Assembly (NCBI GenBank): GCA_002387605.1
Contig: DGJU01000087.1
Span: 18,608-40,610 of the forward strand
DNA length: 22,003 bases
Source: Alphaproteobacteria bacterium UBA4588
Lineage (GTDB): Bacteria > Pseudomonadota > Alphaproteobacteria > Puniceispirillales > Puniceispirillaceae
Direction of reading: 5' to 3'
Of this stretch, positions 7,379 to 15,394 are shown piece after piece. Below the pieces are notes generated by a model that saw only the letters and a list, made by a program, of their open reading frames with translations, made no database searches and was not told the DNA's origin. A program made the position numbers and the translations under genes. Every line of letters starts with the position of its first letter. Within the stretch, counting starts at the first letter, position 1.

Positions 7379-8320
7379 GTGACAGGGGCGGATACCGCTA
7401 AATCTGTGCAATCTGACGCCGCTATTGAGCGGGCGAAGGACAGCCTATCGCGCAATGGTCGTAGCTTTGCGTGGGCGGCGCGTTTTCTTGGCCAGCAGGT
7501 TGGGGCTGATGCAGCGATGCTGTATAGCTTCTGCCGCATTCTGGATGACCTTGCTGACGGGGATATTGCGGGCGGACCGAAACGGCTGACAGCGATAAGG
7601 ACAGGCTTACTGGATAATGCGCCGCAACGCGATCCTGCCCTAACAGAATTCTGGCCTGTGATGCAACGCTGTGATGTGCCGCCTGAGCCTCTTATTCATC
7701 TTCTTGACGGGCTGCTGATGGACCAGAAGCCGGTTCGGCTTGAGACCGAAACAGACCTTATCCGCTATGCCTATCATGTTGCCGGCGCTGTTGGCTTGTT
7801 GATGTGTCCTGTTCTGGGCTGTACGTCCCGCATAGCAGAGCCTTTTGCCATTGATATGGGCATTGCGATGCAACTGACAAATATCGCCCGTGATGTGCGT
7901 GAAGATGCTGAAATGGGACGCCGCTATCTCCCGGCTGAATGGGTTGGCGACTTGGAACCTCAAGCTATTCTAAAGGCTAGTAGAACAGCCTCTGAGCCTC
8001 ACCATGATACGATTACCAATGGCACGCGCAGATTACTTGTTCTTGCAGACAGCTATTATGAAAGCGGTGCGAGAGGCTTATGCTATCTTCCTGTGCGGGC
8101 GCATCTATCGATCGGTATTGCTGGCATGGTGTATCGGGCAATAGGCGTTAAGTTACGGAAACACGGATTAAACTGGGCAGGGCCACGCACCATTACGAGC
8201 AAATCTGAAAAACTGGCAGCAAGCTTTACCGCCCTGCCTTCGGTGATGCAGCGGGCGAGGCGCCGCACGATTGCCCATGATAGTAGGCTTCATGCCGCTC
8301 TTACTGGATATGTCAGATGA
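7379..8320 (+). CDS. crtB: Phytoene synthase CrtB
   Basis: The 313-residue squalene/phytoene synthase family enzyme joins two GGPP molecules head-to-head to make phytoene, the first committed carotenoid step. The first Asp-rich motif is in YSFCRILDDLADGD (49-62, DDLAD at 56-60). The second region is MQLTNIARDVREDAEMGRR (164-182), with the DxxxD pair Asp172/Asp176, followed by YLP. Both are standard magnesium-diphosphate sites. The start is GTG at 7379, with GACGGG about 8 bases upstream; no suitable ATG exists nearby. Its last four bases overlap crtY as ATGA, so the two are probably translationally coupled. Length is normal. Confidence 0.95.
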   Translation: MTGADTAKSVQSDAAIERAKDSLSRNGRSFAWAARFLGQQVGADAAMLYSFCRILDDLADGDIAGGPKRLTAIRTGLLDNAPQRDPALTEFWPVMQRCDVPPEPLIHLLDGLLMDQKPVRLETETDLIRYAYHVAGAVGLLMCPVLGCTSRIAEPFAIDMGIAMQLTNIARDVREDAEMGRRYLPAEWVGDLEPQAILKASRTASEPHHDTITNGTRRLLVLADSYYESGARGLCYLPVRAHLSIGIAGMVYRAIGVKLRKHGLNWAGPRTITSKSEKLAASFTALPSVMQRARRRTIAHDSRLHAALTGYVR

Positions 8321-9441
8321 CCCGCCCGCCAGTAACCATTATCGGTGCGGGATGTGCCGGCTTGTCCCTTGCCGCAGCATTGCCCCAGCACACGACAAGG
8401 CCTGTTATTGTGCACGGACAACCCTCACTGGCTGAAAAACAGCCTCATATATGGGGATTCTGGGAGATGGACTGGTTATCAGATGCTGCCATGCTGAGCC
8501 GTGCATCATGGCCGGTATGGGAATTTTCAGCGCCCGGCCATCCGGTTATCCGGCATATGACAGACACAAACCCCTATCATGCTCTGGTGAGTAGCGACTG
8601 GCTAAGCGCTTGCAGAAAAAAAGCGCAGACCACGACCTTTGATAATAATAATGTCGCAGAACAGCTCTTAGCCCCAGATAAAGCGACAGATACGGTATTT
8701 GATAGCCGGCCGCCCTATTTGGACGAGCCCTTCATGAAGCAACATTTCCTCGGCTGGGAGGTCTATAGCAAGACACCCATTTTTGAGGCTGGTATTGCGC
8801 GGCTGATGGATTTCAATACTGACCAGTCACGGGGCATTCATTTCATTTATCTTTTGCCGTTTGATGCTCATACAGCTTTAGTTGAATCAACGATGTTCTC
8901 GCTCACCACTGAGCCGGATAGCTGGTATGAAGATGCAATAAAAGCCTATCTTTTTACCCAGTTTTCTCTCACAGATTTTACAGTAGAGCGCACTGAAAAA
9001 GGCTGTATTCCGATGGCATTTCCCGCCCGCACACATAGCAGCTATCCCGCTATTGGCAGTAATAGCGGGGCTGTTCGTCCGTCATCTGGCTATGCCTTTA
9101 CCTTTATTCAGAAACAGGTTGCAGCCCTTGCCCGCCAGTTTTCCGGCACCCCAAATATCTCAGACATTCACGTTCCGCGCCCCCATAGGCGCCGTGACCT
9201 TCTGATGGATGCCGTCTTTCTGGACGTCTTAAAACATGCGCCTGCACAGGCACCTGATTTATTCATCACATTGGCACAGGCACTGCGCGGGGATGAGCTT
9301 GCCCGCTTTATGTCAGGGATAGCTGGTCCTGCTATCATTGGCAAAATTATCTATGCCATGCCGAAATGGCTGTTTTTACGCAGCGCTTTCAGGGTCTGTC
9401 TGGATGCGCTGATAGTGCGTCTCAAAGGGGCTGTTTCATGA
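8317..9441 (+). CDS. crtY: Lycopene beta-cyclase CrtY
   Basis: This 374-residue flavoprotein closes beta-ionone rings at both ends of lycopene to give beta-carotene, the substrate of the next gene. The N-terminal nucleotide-binding fold has GAGCAG (10-15). CrtY family motifs follow: FDSRPP (128-133), QHFLGWEV (142-149), MDF (164-166), ALVESTMFS with Glu190 (187-195), EKGCIPM (227-233) and GAVRPSSGYAFT (251-262). The start overlaps the crtB stop and the stop overlaps the blh start, both as ATGA. This pattern indicates one transcript with coupled translation of crtB, crtY and blh. It is of the bacterial CrtY type rather than the membrane-embedded heterodimeric cyclase. Confidence 0.95.
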   Translation: MTRPPVTIIGAGCAGLSLAAALPQHTTRPVIVHGQPSLAEKQPHIWGFWEMDWLSDAAMLSRASWPVWEFSAPGHPVIRHMTDTNPYHALVSSDWLSACRKKAQTTTFDNNNVAEQLLAPDKATDTVFDSRPPYLDEPFMKQHFLGWEVYSKTPIFEAGIARLMDFNTDQSRGIHFIYLLPFDAHTALVESTMFSLTTEPDSWYEDAIKAYLFTQFSLTDFTVERTEKGCIPMAFPARTHSSYPAIGSNSGAVRPSSGYAFTFIQKQVAALARQFSGTPNISDIHVPRPHRRRDLLMDAVFLDVLKHAPAQAPDLFITLAQALRGDELARFMSGIAGPAIIGKIIYAMPKWLFLRSAFRVCLDALIVRLKGAVS

Positions 9442-10316
9442 GCCTGTCTTTACTAGATTACGCCAGCCTTTTTATAGTGATGGTTATCGGGCTTCCGCAT
9501 GGCGCTTTTGATAATGCGCTTGGCTATCTCCTTGGCTATGGGCAGAGCCGTGCAGGGTTCCTGCGCTTTTCGGCTGCTTATATTGGCCTTGCCGGTATTG
9601 TCTATCTTATCTGGCTTATCGCGCCGGTTTTCTCGCTGGCCTGTTTTCTTGGCTATAGTCTGGTACATTTTGGGCTTGGCGATACAACAAGCCTGCTACC
9701 ACCCTCTGCCAAGCAGGAAAGCACTGGCGGGCCCCGCCAGACCTTTTGGCATACTATCCAGCGCCGGGTAATGATTTTTGCGCATGGCGGGCTGGTCACG
9801 CTATTCGTTCCGGCATTCCATATCGACACAGTAAGCTGGCTATTCTTTGTTCTGGCAGGAGACGGCGCTGATATCATTATAACGATTATCGAGCCACTCA
9901 GCTATATCTGGGCAGCAGCCCTTATCGGTATTTGCAGCAGTGCCATCTATCAGCCACGCTATAGGCGCAGTGCCATAGAGCTTGTTTTGCTCACCCTTTG
10001 CCTTGCGATGCTGCCGCCACTTGCAGGCTTTGCGTTATATTTCTGTGCGATACATAGCCGGCGTCATTTTCAGCATATCTGGCAGGATATTTCAGCCACA
10101 TTATCGCCGCGCGCAGCACTACTATTAGCGGGCGGGCTGACGATTGCAAGCTGGGCGCTCGCGCTAGCGCTATTCGCGAGCCAGCCTGCTATTGATGGCA
10201 TAGATGCCGCCATCCTGCGCTCAGTGTTTATTCTATTGGCAGCCCTGACAGTTCCTCATATGTTATTGGTTGATATGCTGTTCCGACCACACTTCGTTGC
10301 GAAACATAGCTCTTAA
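9438..10316 (+). CDS. blh: Beta-carotene 15,15'-dioxygenase, Brp/Blh family (retinal-forming)
   Basis: A 292-residue multi-helix membrane enzyme that cleaves beta-carotene at its centre to two retinal molecules for proteorhodopsin. Conserved histidine motifs that bind iron are present: GLPHGAFDN with His21, LVHFGLGD with His77, and CAIHSRRHFQHIW with His206 and His210. A further VPHMLLVDM follows near the C-terminus (His274). The frame opens earlier, at 9366, but that stretch lies inside crtY. The ATG at 9438 overlaps the crtY stop, has AAAGGGG 7 bases upstream, and places the first His motif at residue 21 as in known family members. A strong inverted repeat lies inside the gene near 10150-10185. 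Function is well supported by family and context. Confidence 0.95.
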   Translation: MSLSLLDYASLFIVMVIGLPHGAFDNALGYLLGYGQSRAGFLRFSAAYIGLAGIVYLIWLIAPVFSLACFLGYSLVHFGLGDTTSLLPPSAKQESTGGPRQTFWHTIQRRVMIFAHGGLVTLFVPAFHIDTVSWLFFVLAGDGADIIITIIEPLSYIWAAALIGICSSAIYQPRYRRSAIELVLLTLCLAMLPPLAGFALYFCAIHSRRHFQHIWQDISATLSPRAALLLAGGLTIASWALALALFASQPAIDGIDAAILRSVFILLAALTVPHMLLVDMLFRPHFVAKHSS

Positions 10317-10338
10317 CAGCGTCACGAAGGGAAGAATT

Positions 10339-11433
10339 GTGATAGAAAACAAACCGTCAGCGCCTCGCTCACATACACCATCTGATATGCCATCTGAAAT
10401 TTCGGTGGCCGCCCGCAAAGATGCGCATCTCGACCTTGCGAAAAAAGCTGTACCTTCTGATGATATGCCGCATCCGCTTGATGCCATCACACTGCCCTAC
10501 TGCGCCCTGCCCGAAGCCAATTTATCCACCATTAATATTACCACATGCTGGCTTGGAAAGCAGCTTAAGGCGCCGCTCATGATTACCGGCATGACAGGCG
10601 GCACTAGCCGGGCGCGCAGTCTTAATCAGTTATTGGCAGCGGCAGCCAATAAACATGGGATAGCTCTTGGTATTGGCTCTCAACGCGCGAGTCTTCAGGC
10701 AGGTGAAAGCCAGGCTGAGTTACGCCGGATTGCACCAGACATCCCCCTAATTGGGAATATTGGCGGCGCACAGCTTGCTGCAGAGGGCGGGCTTGTGTTA
10801 GCACAGCGCGCTATTGATGATATCCAAGCCGATGCCCTTGCCATCCATATCAACCCGCTGCAAGAAGCCATTCAGCCTGAAGGCGATCATGACTGGCGCG
10901 GCGTTCGTGCTGCCATTCTAGCGGCAAAACAGACATTATCCTGTCCTATTCTGGTTAAAGAAGTGGGAGCGGGCCTGTCGATTGATGTGGTTGATATGCT
11001 GGCATCTGACGGCATTGAAATGATGGATGTTGCTGGTAAGGGCGGCACAAATTGGGCTGCTGTTGAGGCCGCACGCCGAACGCCTAATACAGCACAGCTC
11101 TATGAGCCATTCCTTGATATGGGGATTGATCTGCCCGATGCTATTCACGGCGCGCGCCAGGTAAGTGACCAGTTATTTATCATTGCATCTGGTGGCATCC
11201 GGCATGGCATGGATGCAAGTCGGTGCCTGTGGCTCGGTGCAGATATAGCAGGAATTGCAGGACGAGCCTTGCGCGCACTTGAAGATGAAAATGGCACCTT
11301 CCATGAAGACCGATTGGATGATTATCTCTCAGATTTCATTCAGCAAATAAAGCTTTCGCTGTTCCTTACAGGCAATCAATCCATAGCAAATTTCAAAAAA
11401 ATGGCCCGCATTTGTCAGGAAAATTCTGATTAA
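10339..11433 (+). CDS. fni: Isopentenyl-diphosphate delta-isomerase, type 2 (FMN-dependent)
   Basis: This 364-residue FMN enzyme interconverts isopentenyl and dimethylallyl diphosphate, balancing the C5 units used by CrtE. Motifs include MTGGTSRA (85-92), GIGSQR (111-116), HINPLQEAIQPEGD (170-183, containing the catalytic Gln175), KGGTNW (234-239) and SGGIRHG (284-290). These are typical of type 2 and absent from the unrelated type 1 enzyme. The frame is open from 10270, but that part overlaps blh. GTG at 10339 has GAAGGGAAG just upstream and starts 22 bp after blh, giving the normal length. It is the last gene of the retinal cassette. No obvious intrinsic terminator follows immediately. Confidence 0.93.
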   Translation: MIENKPSAPRSHTPSDMPSEISVAARKDAHLDLAKKAVPSDDMPHPLDAITLPYCALPEANLSTINITTCWLGKQLKAPLMITGMTGGTSRARSLNQLLAAAANKHGIALGIGSQRASLQAGESQAELRRIAPDIPLIGNIGGAQLAAEGGLVLAQRAIDDIQADALAIHINPLQEAIQPEGDHDWRGVRAAILAAKQTLSCPILVKEVGAGLSIDVVDMLASDGIEMMDVAGKGGTNWAAVEAARRTPNTAQLYEPFLDMGIDLPDAIHGARQVSDQLFIIASGGIRHGMDASRCLWLGADIAGIAGRALRALEDENGTFHEDRLDDYLSDFIQQIKLSLFLTGNQSIANFKKMARICQENSD

Positions 11434-11492
11434 CCATTGATTTTATTTGATAAAAAAATTTACTGAGAGAATATATTATTTCTTTAGGTAAA

Positions 11493-11521
11493 TTAGAAAT
11501 AAAATATTAGACTAATATAAT
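11493..11521 (+). promoter_or_regulatory. Candidate sigma-70 promoter (TTAGAA-N17-TATAAT)
   Basis: A perfect TATAAT at 11516-11521 lies 17 bases after TTAGAA (11493-11498), a weak -35, in an AT-rich stretch after the retinal cassette. Transcription would start near 11528 and run rightward into a region without an open frame, towards the hairpin at 11588-11623. In an AT-rich gap a TATAAT can arise by chance. Confidence 0.4.
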
Positions 11522-11527
11522 GCAGTT

Positions 11528-11641
11528 GATGATCTAAAAATGATCAAAGGTTGTATAAGTAATGACTTGAAAGAGTCTTCCCCCCGATGGAGGTCTCGGT
11601 TTTCCTACTTTCCGAGGCCTCCACATTACCCCAAAATTTTT
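11528..11641 (+). ncRNA. Candidate small RNA in the fni-moaE gap, with a 12-bp hairpin
   Basis: The 282-bp gap between convergent fni and moaE has no credible reading frame. It holds a stable hairpin: TGGAGGTCTCGG (11588-11599) pairs with CCGAGGCCTCCA (11612-11623), with one G-U pair and a pyrimidine-rich 12-base loop. A C-rich single-stranded stretch (CCCCCC, 11580-11585) precedes it, and a perfect -10 box lies about 65 bases upstream. The stem is not followed directly by a T-run (TTTTT only at 11637-11641), so it is not a standard terminator in either direction. A small regulatory RNA is a reasonable hypothesis; an mRNA 3'-end stabiliser for the cassette is the main alternative. The 3' end given is a guess. 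Confidence 0.35.
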
Positions 11642-11715
11642 AAAGCCCGTCCGCTATTACACAATTTGGAGTAAAAAGCGGTTCATTCTGTGGATGGCTC
11701 GTATGCGGGCGCTCA

Positions 11716-12174
11716 TCACCATTTTTTTAGCGCCTCATCATCGCTTATTCGGGCGTCAATCCAGCGCGTTCCCTGCGTGGTTTCTTCTTTTTTCCAGAAT
11801 GGTGCCTCTGTTTTTAAATAATCCATAATAAACGCGCATGCATCAAAGGCGGCCTTGCGATGTGCTGATGAAGTGCCAACGAATACGATATTATCTTCTG
11901 GCAACAGCCTTCCGACACGGTGACAGATAATCACCGCACCCAACTGCCAACGATCTGCAGCCTGTTCAGCAATTTTGCGAAGCTGGGAGGTTGTCATTTC
12001 GGGATAATGCTCAAGCGTTAAGGCAATTAAGGCAGGGCCTGTCGCCTCGTCTCTTACAATGCCGGTAAAGCTCGCAATGGCCCCAACACCAGCGCTTCGC
12101 AGCTTTTCAAGCTCTACTGCACTGTCAAAATCATCTTCGCCAACTGAAATATCTATCTTGCAGGCTGCTATCAT
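11716..12174 (-). CDS. moaE: Molybdopterin synthase large (catalytic) subunit MoaE
   Basis: The 152-residue catalytic subunit of molybdopterin synthase inserts dithiolene sulfur into cyclic pyranopterin using the MoaD thiocarboxylate. Key residues are visible: Arg41 in FTGIVRDE, HRVGRL at 85-90, SSAHRKAAF (102-110, His105-Arg106), and Lys121 and Lys128 in DYLKTEAPFWKKE, matching the family's active-site lysines. It begins 4 bp after the moaD stop, as expected for the two subunits of one enzyme, and is the last gene of the minus-strand molybdenum cofactor operon. Length is normal. Confidence 0.96.
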   Translation of the reverse strand: MIAACKIDISVGEDDFDSAVELEKLRSAGVGAIASFTGIVRDEATGPALIALTLEHYPEMTTSQLRKIAEQAADRWQLGAVIICHRVGRLLPEDNIVFVGTSSAHRKAAFDACAFIMDYLKTEAPFWKKEETTQGTRWIDARISDDEALKKW

Positions 12175-12178
12175 AACA

Positions 12179-12430
12179 CTACCCTCCTGTGACGGGGGGA
12201 AAGAAGGCTACCTCATCTGTATCACATAAAGGCGTGTCAGGAGCCGCAAACGTTAAATTCACAGCAACCCGAACAGTCTTTCTATTTTTAAGAGCCAGAG
12301 CATGCCCGTCCGATACTGATGAGAGATGATCTATCAAGTCAGATACTGTCAGGACAGCCGCAGGCAGTGCAAGCTGCTCTTCACTGCAACCAGTATGCTC
12401 TCTCATCCAGGCGAAATAGCGAATTCTCAT
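12179..12430 (-). CDS. moaD: Molybdopterin synthase sulfur-carrier subunit MoaD
   Basis: This 83-residue ubiquitin-fold protein ends in VAFFPPVTGG. The terminal Gly-Gly is the residue pair that is adenylated and turned into a thiocarboxylate to donate sulfur in molybdopterin synthesis. It starts with RIRYFAWMRE, a common MoaD opening, and the size is typical. Its ATG overlaps the moeA stop by four bases and its stop lies 4 bp from moaE, so its production is probably coupled to both neighbours. The MoeB-type activating enzyme is not in the window. Confidence 0.95.
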   Translation of the reverse strand: MRIRYFAWMREHTGCSEEQLALPAAVLTVSDLIDHLSSVSDGHALALKNRKTVRVAVNLTFAAPDTPLCDTDEVAFFPPVTGG

Positions 12431-13659
12431 AATCCAATCTCCTGAAACGGCATAAAAGATAGCATCTGCCCGGCTGTGATATTCTCCGCCTCAAGCGGGA
12501 GTTCCACCAAACCATCCGCCCCCGTAAGAGACGAGATAACACCAGCGCCTTTCCTGCCATGAAGCTGAATAATACTTGCTCCGCTTGCATCTGTTTCAAT
12601 GCGCGCCCGCAGATATTCTGCCCGCCCTGCCCGTTTTTTATGGGAAAATCCTGCCGCAACCTGCACTGTAAAGGCTGGCTTTGGTGTGCCGCCTGCAAGC
12701 TTATCAAGGAGCGGTGCGACAAGTAATTTATAACAAACAAAGGCAGCAACCGGATTTCCGGGCAGGCAGCAGATGAGCTGATTTCCCCGCAACCCAACTG
12801 CCATAGGGCGCCCCGGTTTCATCGCAAGCCGCCAGACAAGACAATCAGCGCCACTATCTTGCAACGCGCCTTGTGTATGATCCTCATCTCCGTCTGATGC
12901 GCCGCCTGATGACAATATAACATCTGCTGTCTCTAACGCTGTCTTATAGGCAGTAACAAGCGCGGCGCGCTCATCGCGCACAATGCCGGCCTCATGAACA
13001 GCATGGCCGTCAGCCCCCACAAGAGCTGCCAGCATTGGCGCATTTGCATCAAAGATATGTCCTTGCTGCAATGGCATGCCAGGAGGCGTAATTTCATCGC
13101 CAGTTGACAGGATAGCAACCCGCAACTGGCGCGATACGATGATGTCTTCTACACCCGCCGCCGAAAGCTGTCCGATATCAGCAGCTGATAGTTTCTGGCC
13201 TGCCGCAAGCAGCGTCTCACCCAACGCCAGGTTTTCACCGCGCGGGCGAACATTCATTCCCTGTCTTGCCGGCAGAGCACACCGCACAAAGCCGCCAGAT
13301 TCTGCACAATCTTCATGCATGAAAATGCAGTCAGGACCTTCTGGCATCATAGCGCCGGTAAAAATCCTAATCGCCTCACCTTCTTTTATCACACCATCAA
13401 AGGGATGACCGGCACGCGCTGATGCAACAATTCTGAAGGCATGGTCTGGATGGTGCTGGAGAAACGCTGCGTGAATGCCAAACCCATCGACAGCTGCATT
13501 ATCGCTTGGCGGTAAATCATAATGACTTAACAGATCCTCAGCAGCATATCTTTTACTAGCCTGCCTTACAGATATGGTTTCACGAAAGCCTAGCGGCGTA
13601 AGCTGGGATAAGATTTTATCACGTGCCTCAGCAAGCGGCGTTGCATCTGGATGACTCAT
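12427..13659 (-). CDS. moeA: Molybdopterin molybdenumtransferase MoeA
   Basis: The 410-residue enzyme inserts molybdate into adenylated molybdopterin to form active molybdenum cofactor. The substrate-binding motif PPSDNAAVDGFG lies at 50-61. STGDEI (near 186) and SSGGASDGDEDH (near 250) belong to the MoCF/MogA-like domain, and CLPGNPVAAF is near 297. A C-terminal beta domain completes the usual four-domain layout. It overlaps mobB at its start and moaD at its stop, both by four bases, showing a compact operon. Nothing appears truncated. Confidence 0.96.
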   Translation of the reverse strand: MSHPDATPLAEARDKILSQLTPLGFRETISVRQASKRYAAEDLLSHYDLPPSDNAAVDGFGIHAAFLQHHPDHAFRIVASARAGHPFDGVIKEGEAIRIFTGAMMPEGPDCIFMHEDCAESGGFVRCALPARQGMNVRPRGENLALGETLLAAGQKLSAADIGQLSAAGVEDIIVSRQLRVAILSTGDEITPPGMPLQQGHIFDANAPMLAALVGADGHAVHEAGIVRDERAALVTAYKTALETADVILSSGGASDGDEDHTQGALQDSGADCLVWRLAMKPGRPMAVGLRGNQLICCLPGNPVAAFVCYKLLVAPLLDKLAGGTPKPAFTVQVAAGFSHKKRAGRAEYLRARIETDASGASIIQLHGRKGAGVISSLTGADGLVELPLEAENITAGQMLSFMPFQEIGL

Positions 13660-14195
13660 AAAGGGGCATCCATAGATAAATCTGTTTCAGTGCGAAGCGC
13701 GAGAACAAAGGCCACAATTGCTGCTTCATCATCAATATCAAAATGCGGTATCGGACAGTTTTCAGGTATCACATCGCAGGCAAGCGCAATGATATGACTG
13801 TCATCACGATATAAAAAAGGCGCTCCTGTCTCAGAACGATGAATTTCTATTTTAGGAACAGCCTCGCTTTTATACCCCTCCACCATGATGATATCACACG
13901 GGCCGAGCTGTTCAATAAGCCGTTCCAAGGATGGCTCAGCACCGCGATGTTCACTAAAATGTGCTGAGCGCTGAGCTGATGAGACAATCACCTGACTTGC
14001 GCCGGCCTTTCGGTGGCGCCAGCTATCTTTTCCCGGAACATCAGCGTCAAATTCGTGATGGGCGTGCTTGATTGTCGCAACAGAAAAGCCCTGCGATACC
14101 AGCGATCCGATAAGCTTTTCCGCCAGCGTTGTCTTGCCGGCGCCAGACCAGCCAGCAAGGCCAAAACAAAAAGGGCTGTTGGATGAACCTGCCAT
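13656..14195 (-). CDS. mobB: Molybdopterin-guanine dinucleotide biosynthesis protein MobB
   Basis: A 179-residue P-loop GTPase of the MobB family, with Walker A GWSGAGKTT at 15-23, TIKHAHH near 42, and IIMVEGYK near 112, all typical of MobB. It assists attachment of GMP to molybdopterin to form the guanine dinucleotide cofactor used by DMSO reductase-type enzymes. The nucleotidyltransferase MobA itself is not in the window. It lies 2 bp after moaA and overlaps moeA by four bases. Its presence suggests the host uses dinucleotide forms of the cofactor. Confidence 0.93.
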   Translation of the reverse strand: MAGSSNSPFCFGLAGWSGAGKTTLAEKLIGSLVSQGFSVATIKHAHHEFDADVPGKDSWRHRKAGASQVIVSSAQRSAHFSEHRGAEPSLERLIEQLGPCDIIMVEGYKSEAVPKIEIHRSETGAPFLYRDDSHIIALACDVIPENCPIPHFDIDDEAAIVAFVLALRTETDLSMDAPL

Positions 14196-14197
14196 CG

Positions 14198-15190
14198 CTA
14201 GCCTCCGGTCACATTCATGTGCCGGCCAACAGGCGCAGATGTCTGCCGGCGGCTGATCATAAAATCATGGCCTTTTGGCTTGCGGGCAATTGCTTCAATA
14301 ATCGCGTCTTTCAAGGCAGGCACACCGCCGGCTCTCAATGCTGTACTTAATGACGCATTATCATCCTGTCCAAGGCACATATAAAGCTGACCTGTACACG
14401 TCATCCGGACACGATTGCAGCTTTCACAAAAATTATGAGTCATTGGCGTAATAAACCCAAGCCGTTGCCCAGTCTCTTCGACTGTGACATAGCGCGCTGG
14501 CCCAGCCGACTGATAAGGGCTATCTGTGAGGGTGAATTCCTGAGCCAGGCGCGAGCGCACGACCGAGACAGGCAGATATTGGTCAACCCGCGTCTCATTG
14601 CCGATATCACCCATTGGCATGACTTCAATGATTGTCATGTCATAGCCGTGGTGACCACACCACCGCACCATATCGCCTAGCTCATCTTCATTAACCCCTT
14701 TCAGCGCAACAACATTTACCTTGATAGCAAGGCCTGCATCCTGCGCGGCTGCCATCCCATCAAGCACGGTCTGTAATTTACCCCATCTTGTAATCAGGGT
14801 GAATTTATCAGCATCTAGCGTATCAAGCGATACATTCAAACGGGTTACACCTGCCTCAGCAAGCTGCTGCGCCATTTTTGTCAGCTGGCTACCATTTGTT
14901 GTAATAGTCACCTCATCCAGTGCGCCGGCTTTTGCTTCAGCGCCCAACGCACGAATAAGCTGCATGATATTACGCCTGACCAGTGGCTCACCGCCAGTAA
15001 GCCTGATTTTGCGCGTGCCCATTTCCATAAAGGTGCGGCATACTATTTCCAGCTCTTCAAGCGTCAGTAATTCTGACTTTGGCAAAAAGGTCATTTCTTC
15101 AGCCATACAATAGACGCATCTGAAATCGCACCTGTCTGTCACAGAAATGCGAATATAGTCTATCTGTCTTCCAAAGGGATCTGTTAGCAT
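14198..15190 (-). CDS. moaA: GTP 3',8-cyclase MoaA (radical SAM)
   Basis: The 330-residue radical SAM enzyme catalyses the first step of molybdenum cofactor synthesis, rearranging GTP to 3',8-cyclo-GTP. The SAM iron-sulfur cluster motif CxxxCxxC is Cys21, Cys25 and Cys28 (TDRCDFRCVYC). TGGEP, which helps bind SAM, is at 65-69. The C-terminal substrate cluster cysteines are Cys255, Cys258 and Cys272 (NFCESCNR and YMC). The protein ends in Gly-Gly (329-330), the mobile tail needed for catalysis. It is the first gene of the operon moaA-mobB-moeA-moaD-moaE. MoaC, its partner for the next reaction, is not encoded here. Confidence 0.97.
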   Translation of the reverse strand: MLTDPFGRQIDYIRISVTDRCDFRCVYCMAEEMTFLPKSELLTLEELEIVCRTFMEMGTRKIRLTGGEPLVRRNIMQLIRALGAEAKAGALDEVTITTNGSQLTKMAQQLAEAGVTRLNVSLDTLDADKFTLITRWGKLQTVLDGMAAAQDAGLAIKVNVVALKGVNEDELGDMVRWCGHHGYDMTIIEVMPMGDIGNETRVDQYLPVSVVRSRLAQEFTLTDSPYQSAGPARYVTVEETGQRLGFITPMTHNFCESCNRVRMTCTGQLYMCLGQDDNASLSTALRAGGVPALKDAIIEAIARKPKGHDFMISRRQTSAPVGRHMNVTGG

Positions 15191-15394
15191 GTCAGCTCAT
15201 CTTAATAATATTCAGTCAGTCATCAGCGCCTAGCTGCTGCACTAGCATATAGCGCGTTTCAGCTTAGCACCACTCAGTCAGCGTCGTTTTTTATCTATTA
15301 GTTCACGATAACATCTCTAACACATCATTGACTTTTTAGCCTAGCGCGATAGCGTTGGCACTCTTAAAACAGGGCTTATTTTGGCAACCGGCAT
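15191..15394. promoter_or_regulatory. Divergent promoter region between moaA and the tupA-like gene
   Basis: A 204-bp gap shared by two outward genes. TTGGCA (15355-15360) and TATTTT (15377-15382), 16 bases apart, are a possible promoter for the tupA-like gene, giving a very short leader. TTGACT at 15328-15333 lacks a good -10 partner. I looked for a ModE-type palindrome and for a molybdenum cofactor riboswitch-like fold and saw neither clearly. Confidence 0.3.

Noticed and set aside
10270..10338. Upstream extension of the isomerase to an ATG inside blh
   Set aside because: It would overlap blh by 47 bases; GTG at 10339 has a strong ribosome site and fits the family length.
11588..11623. Hairpin as an ordinary bidirectional terminator for fni and moaE
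   Set aside because: The stem is strong, but neither strand has a T-run next to it, and it lies about 150 bp past fni and 90 bp past moaE.
12381..12797. 138-aa minus-strand frame across moaD and moeA
   Set aside because: It overlaps two certain genes on the same strand in another frame and has no domain.
14721..15113. 130-aa plus-strand frame opposite moaA
   Set aside because: Low-complexity serine-rich translation that mirrors moaA; no independent evidence.
15191..15394. ModE box or molybdenum cofactor riboswitch upstream of moaA
   Set aside because: Fragments such as ATAGCG occur, but no convincing full palindrome or conserved RNA architecture could be traced.
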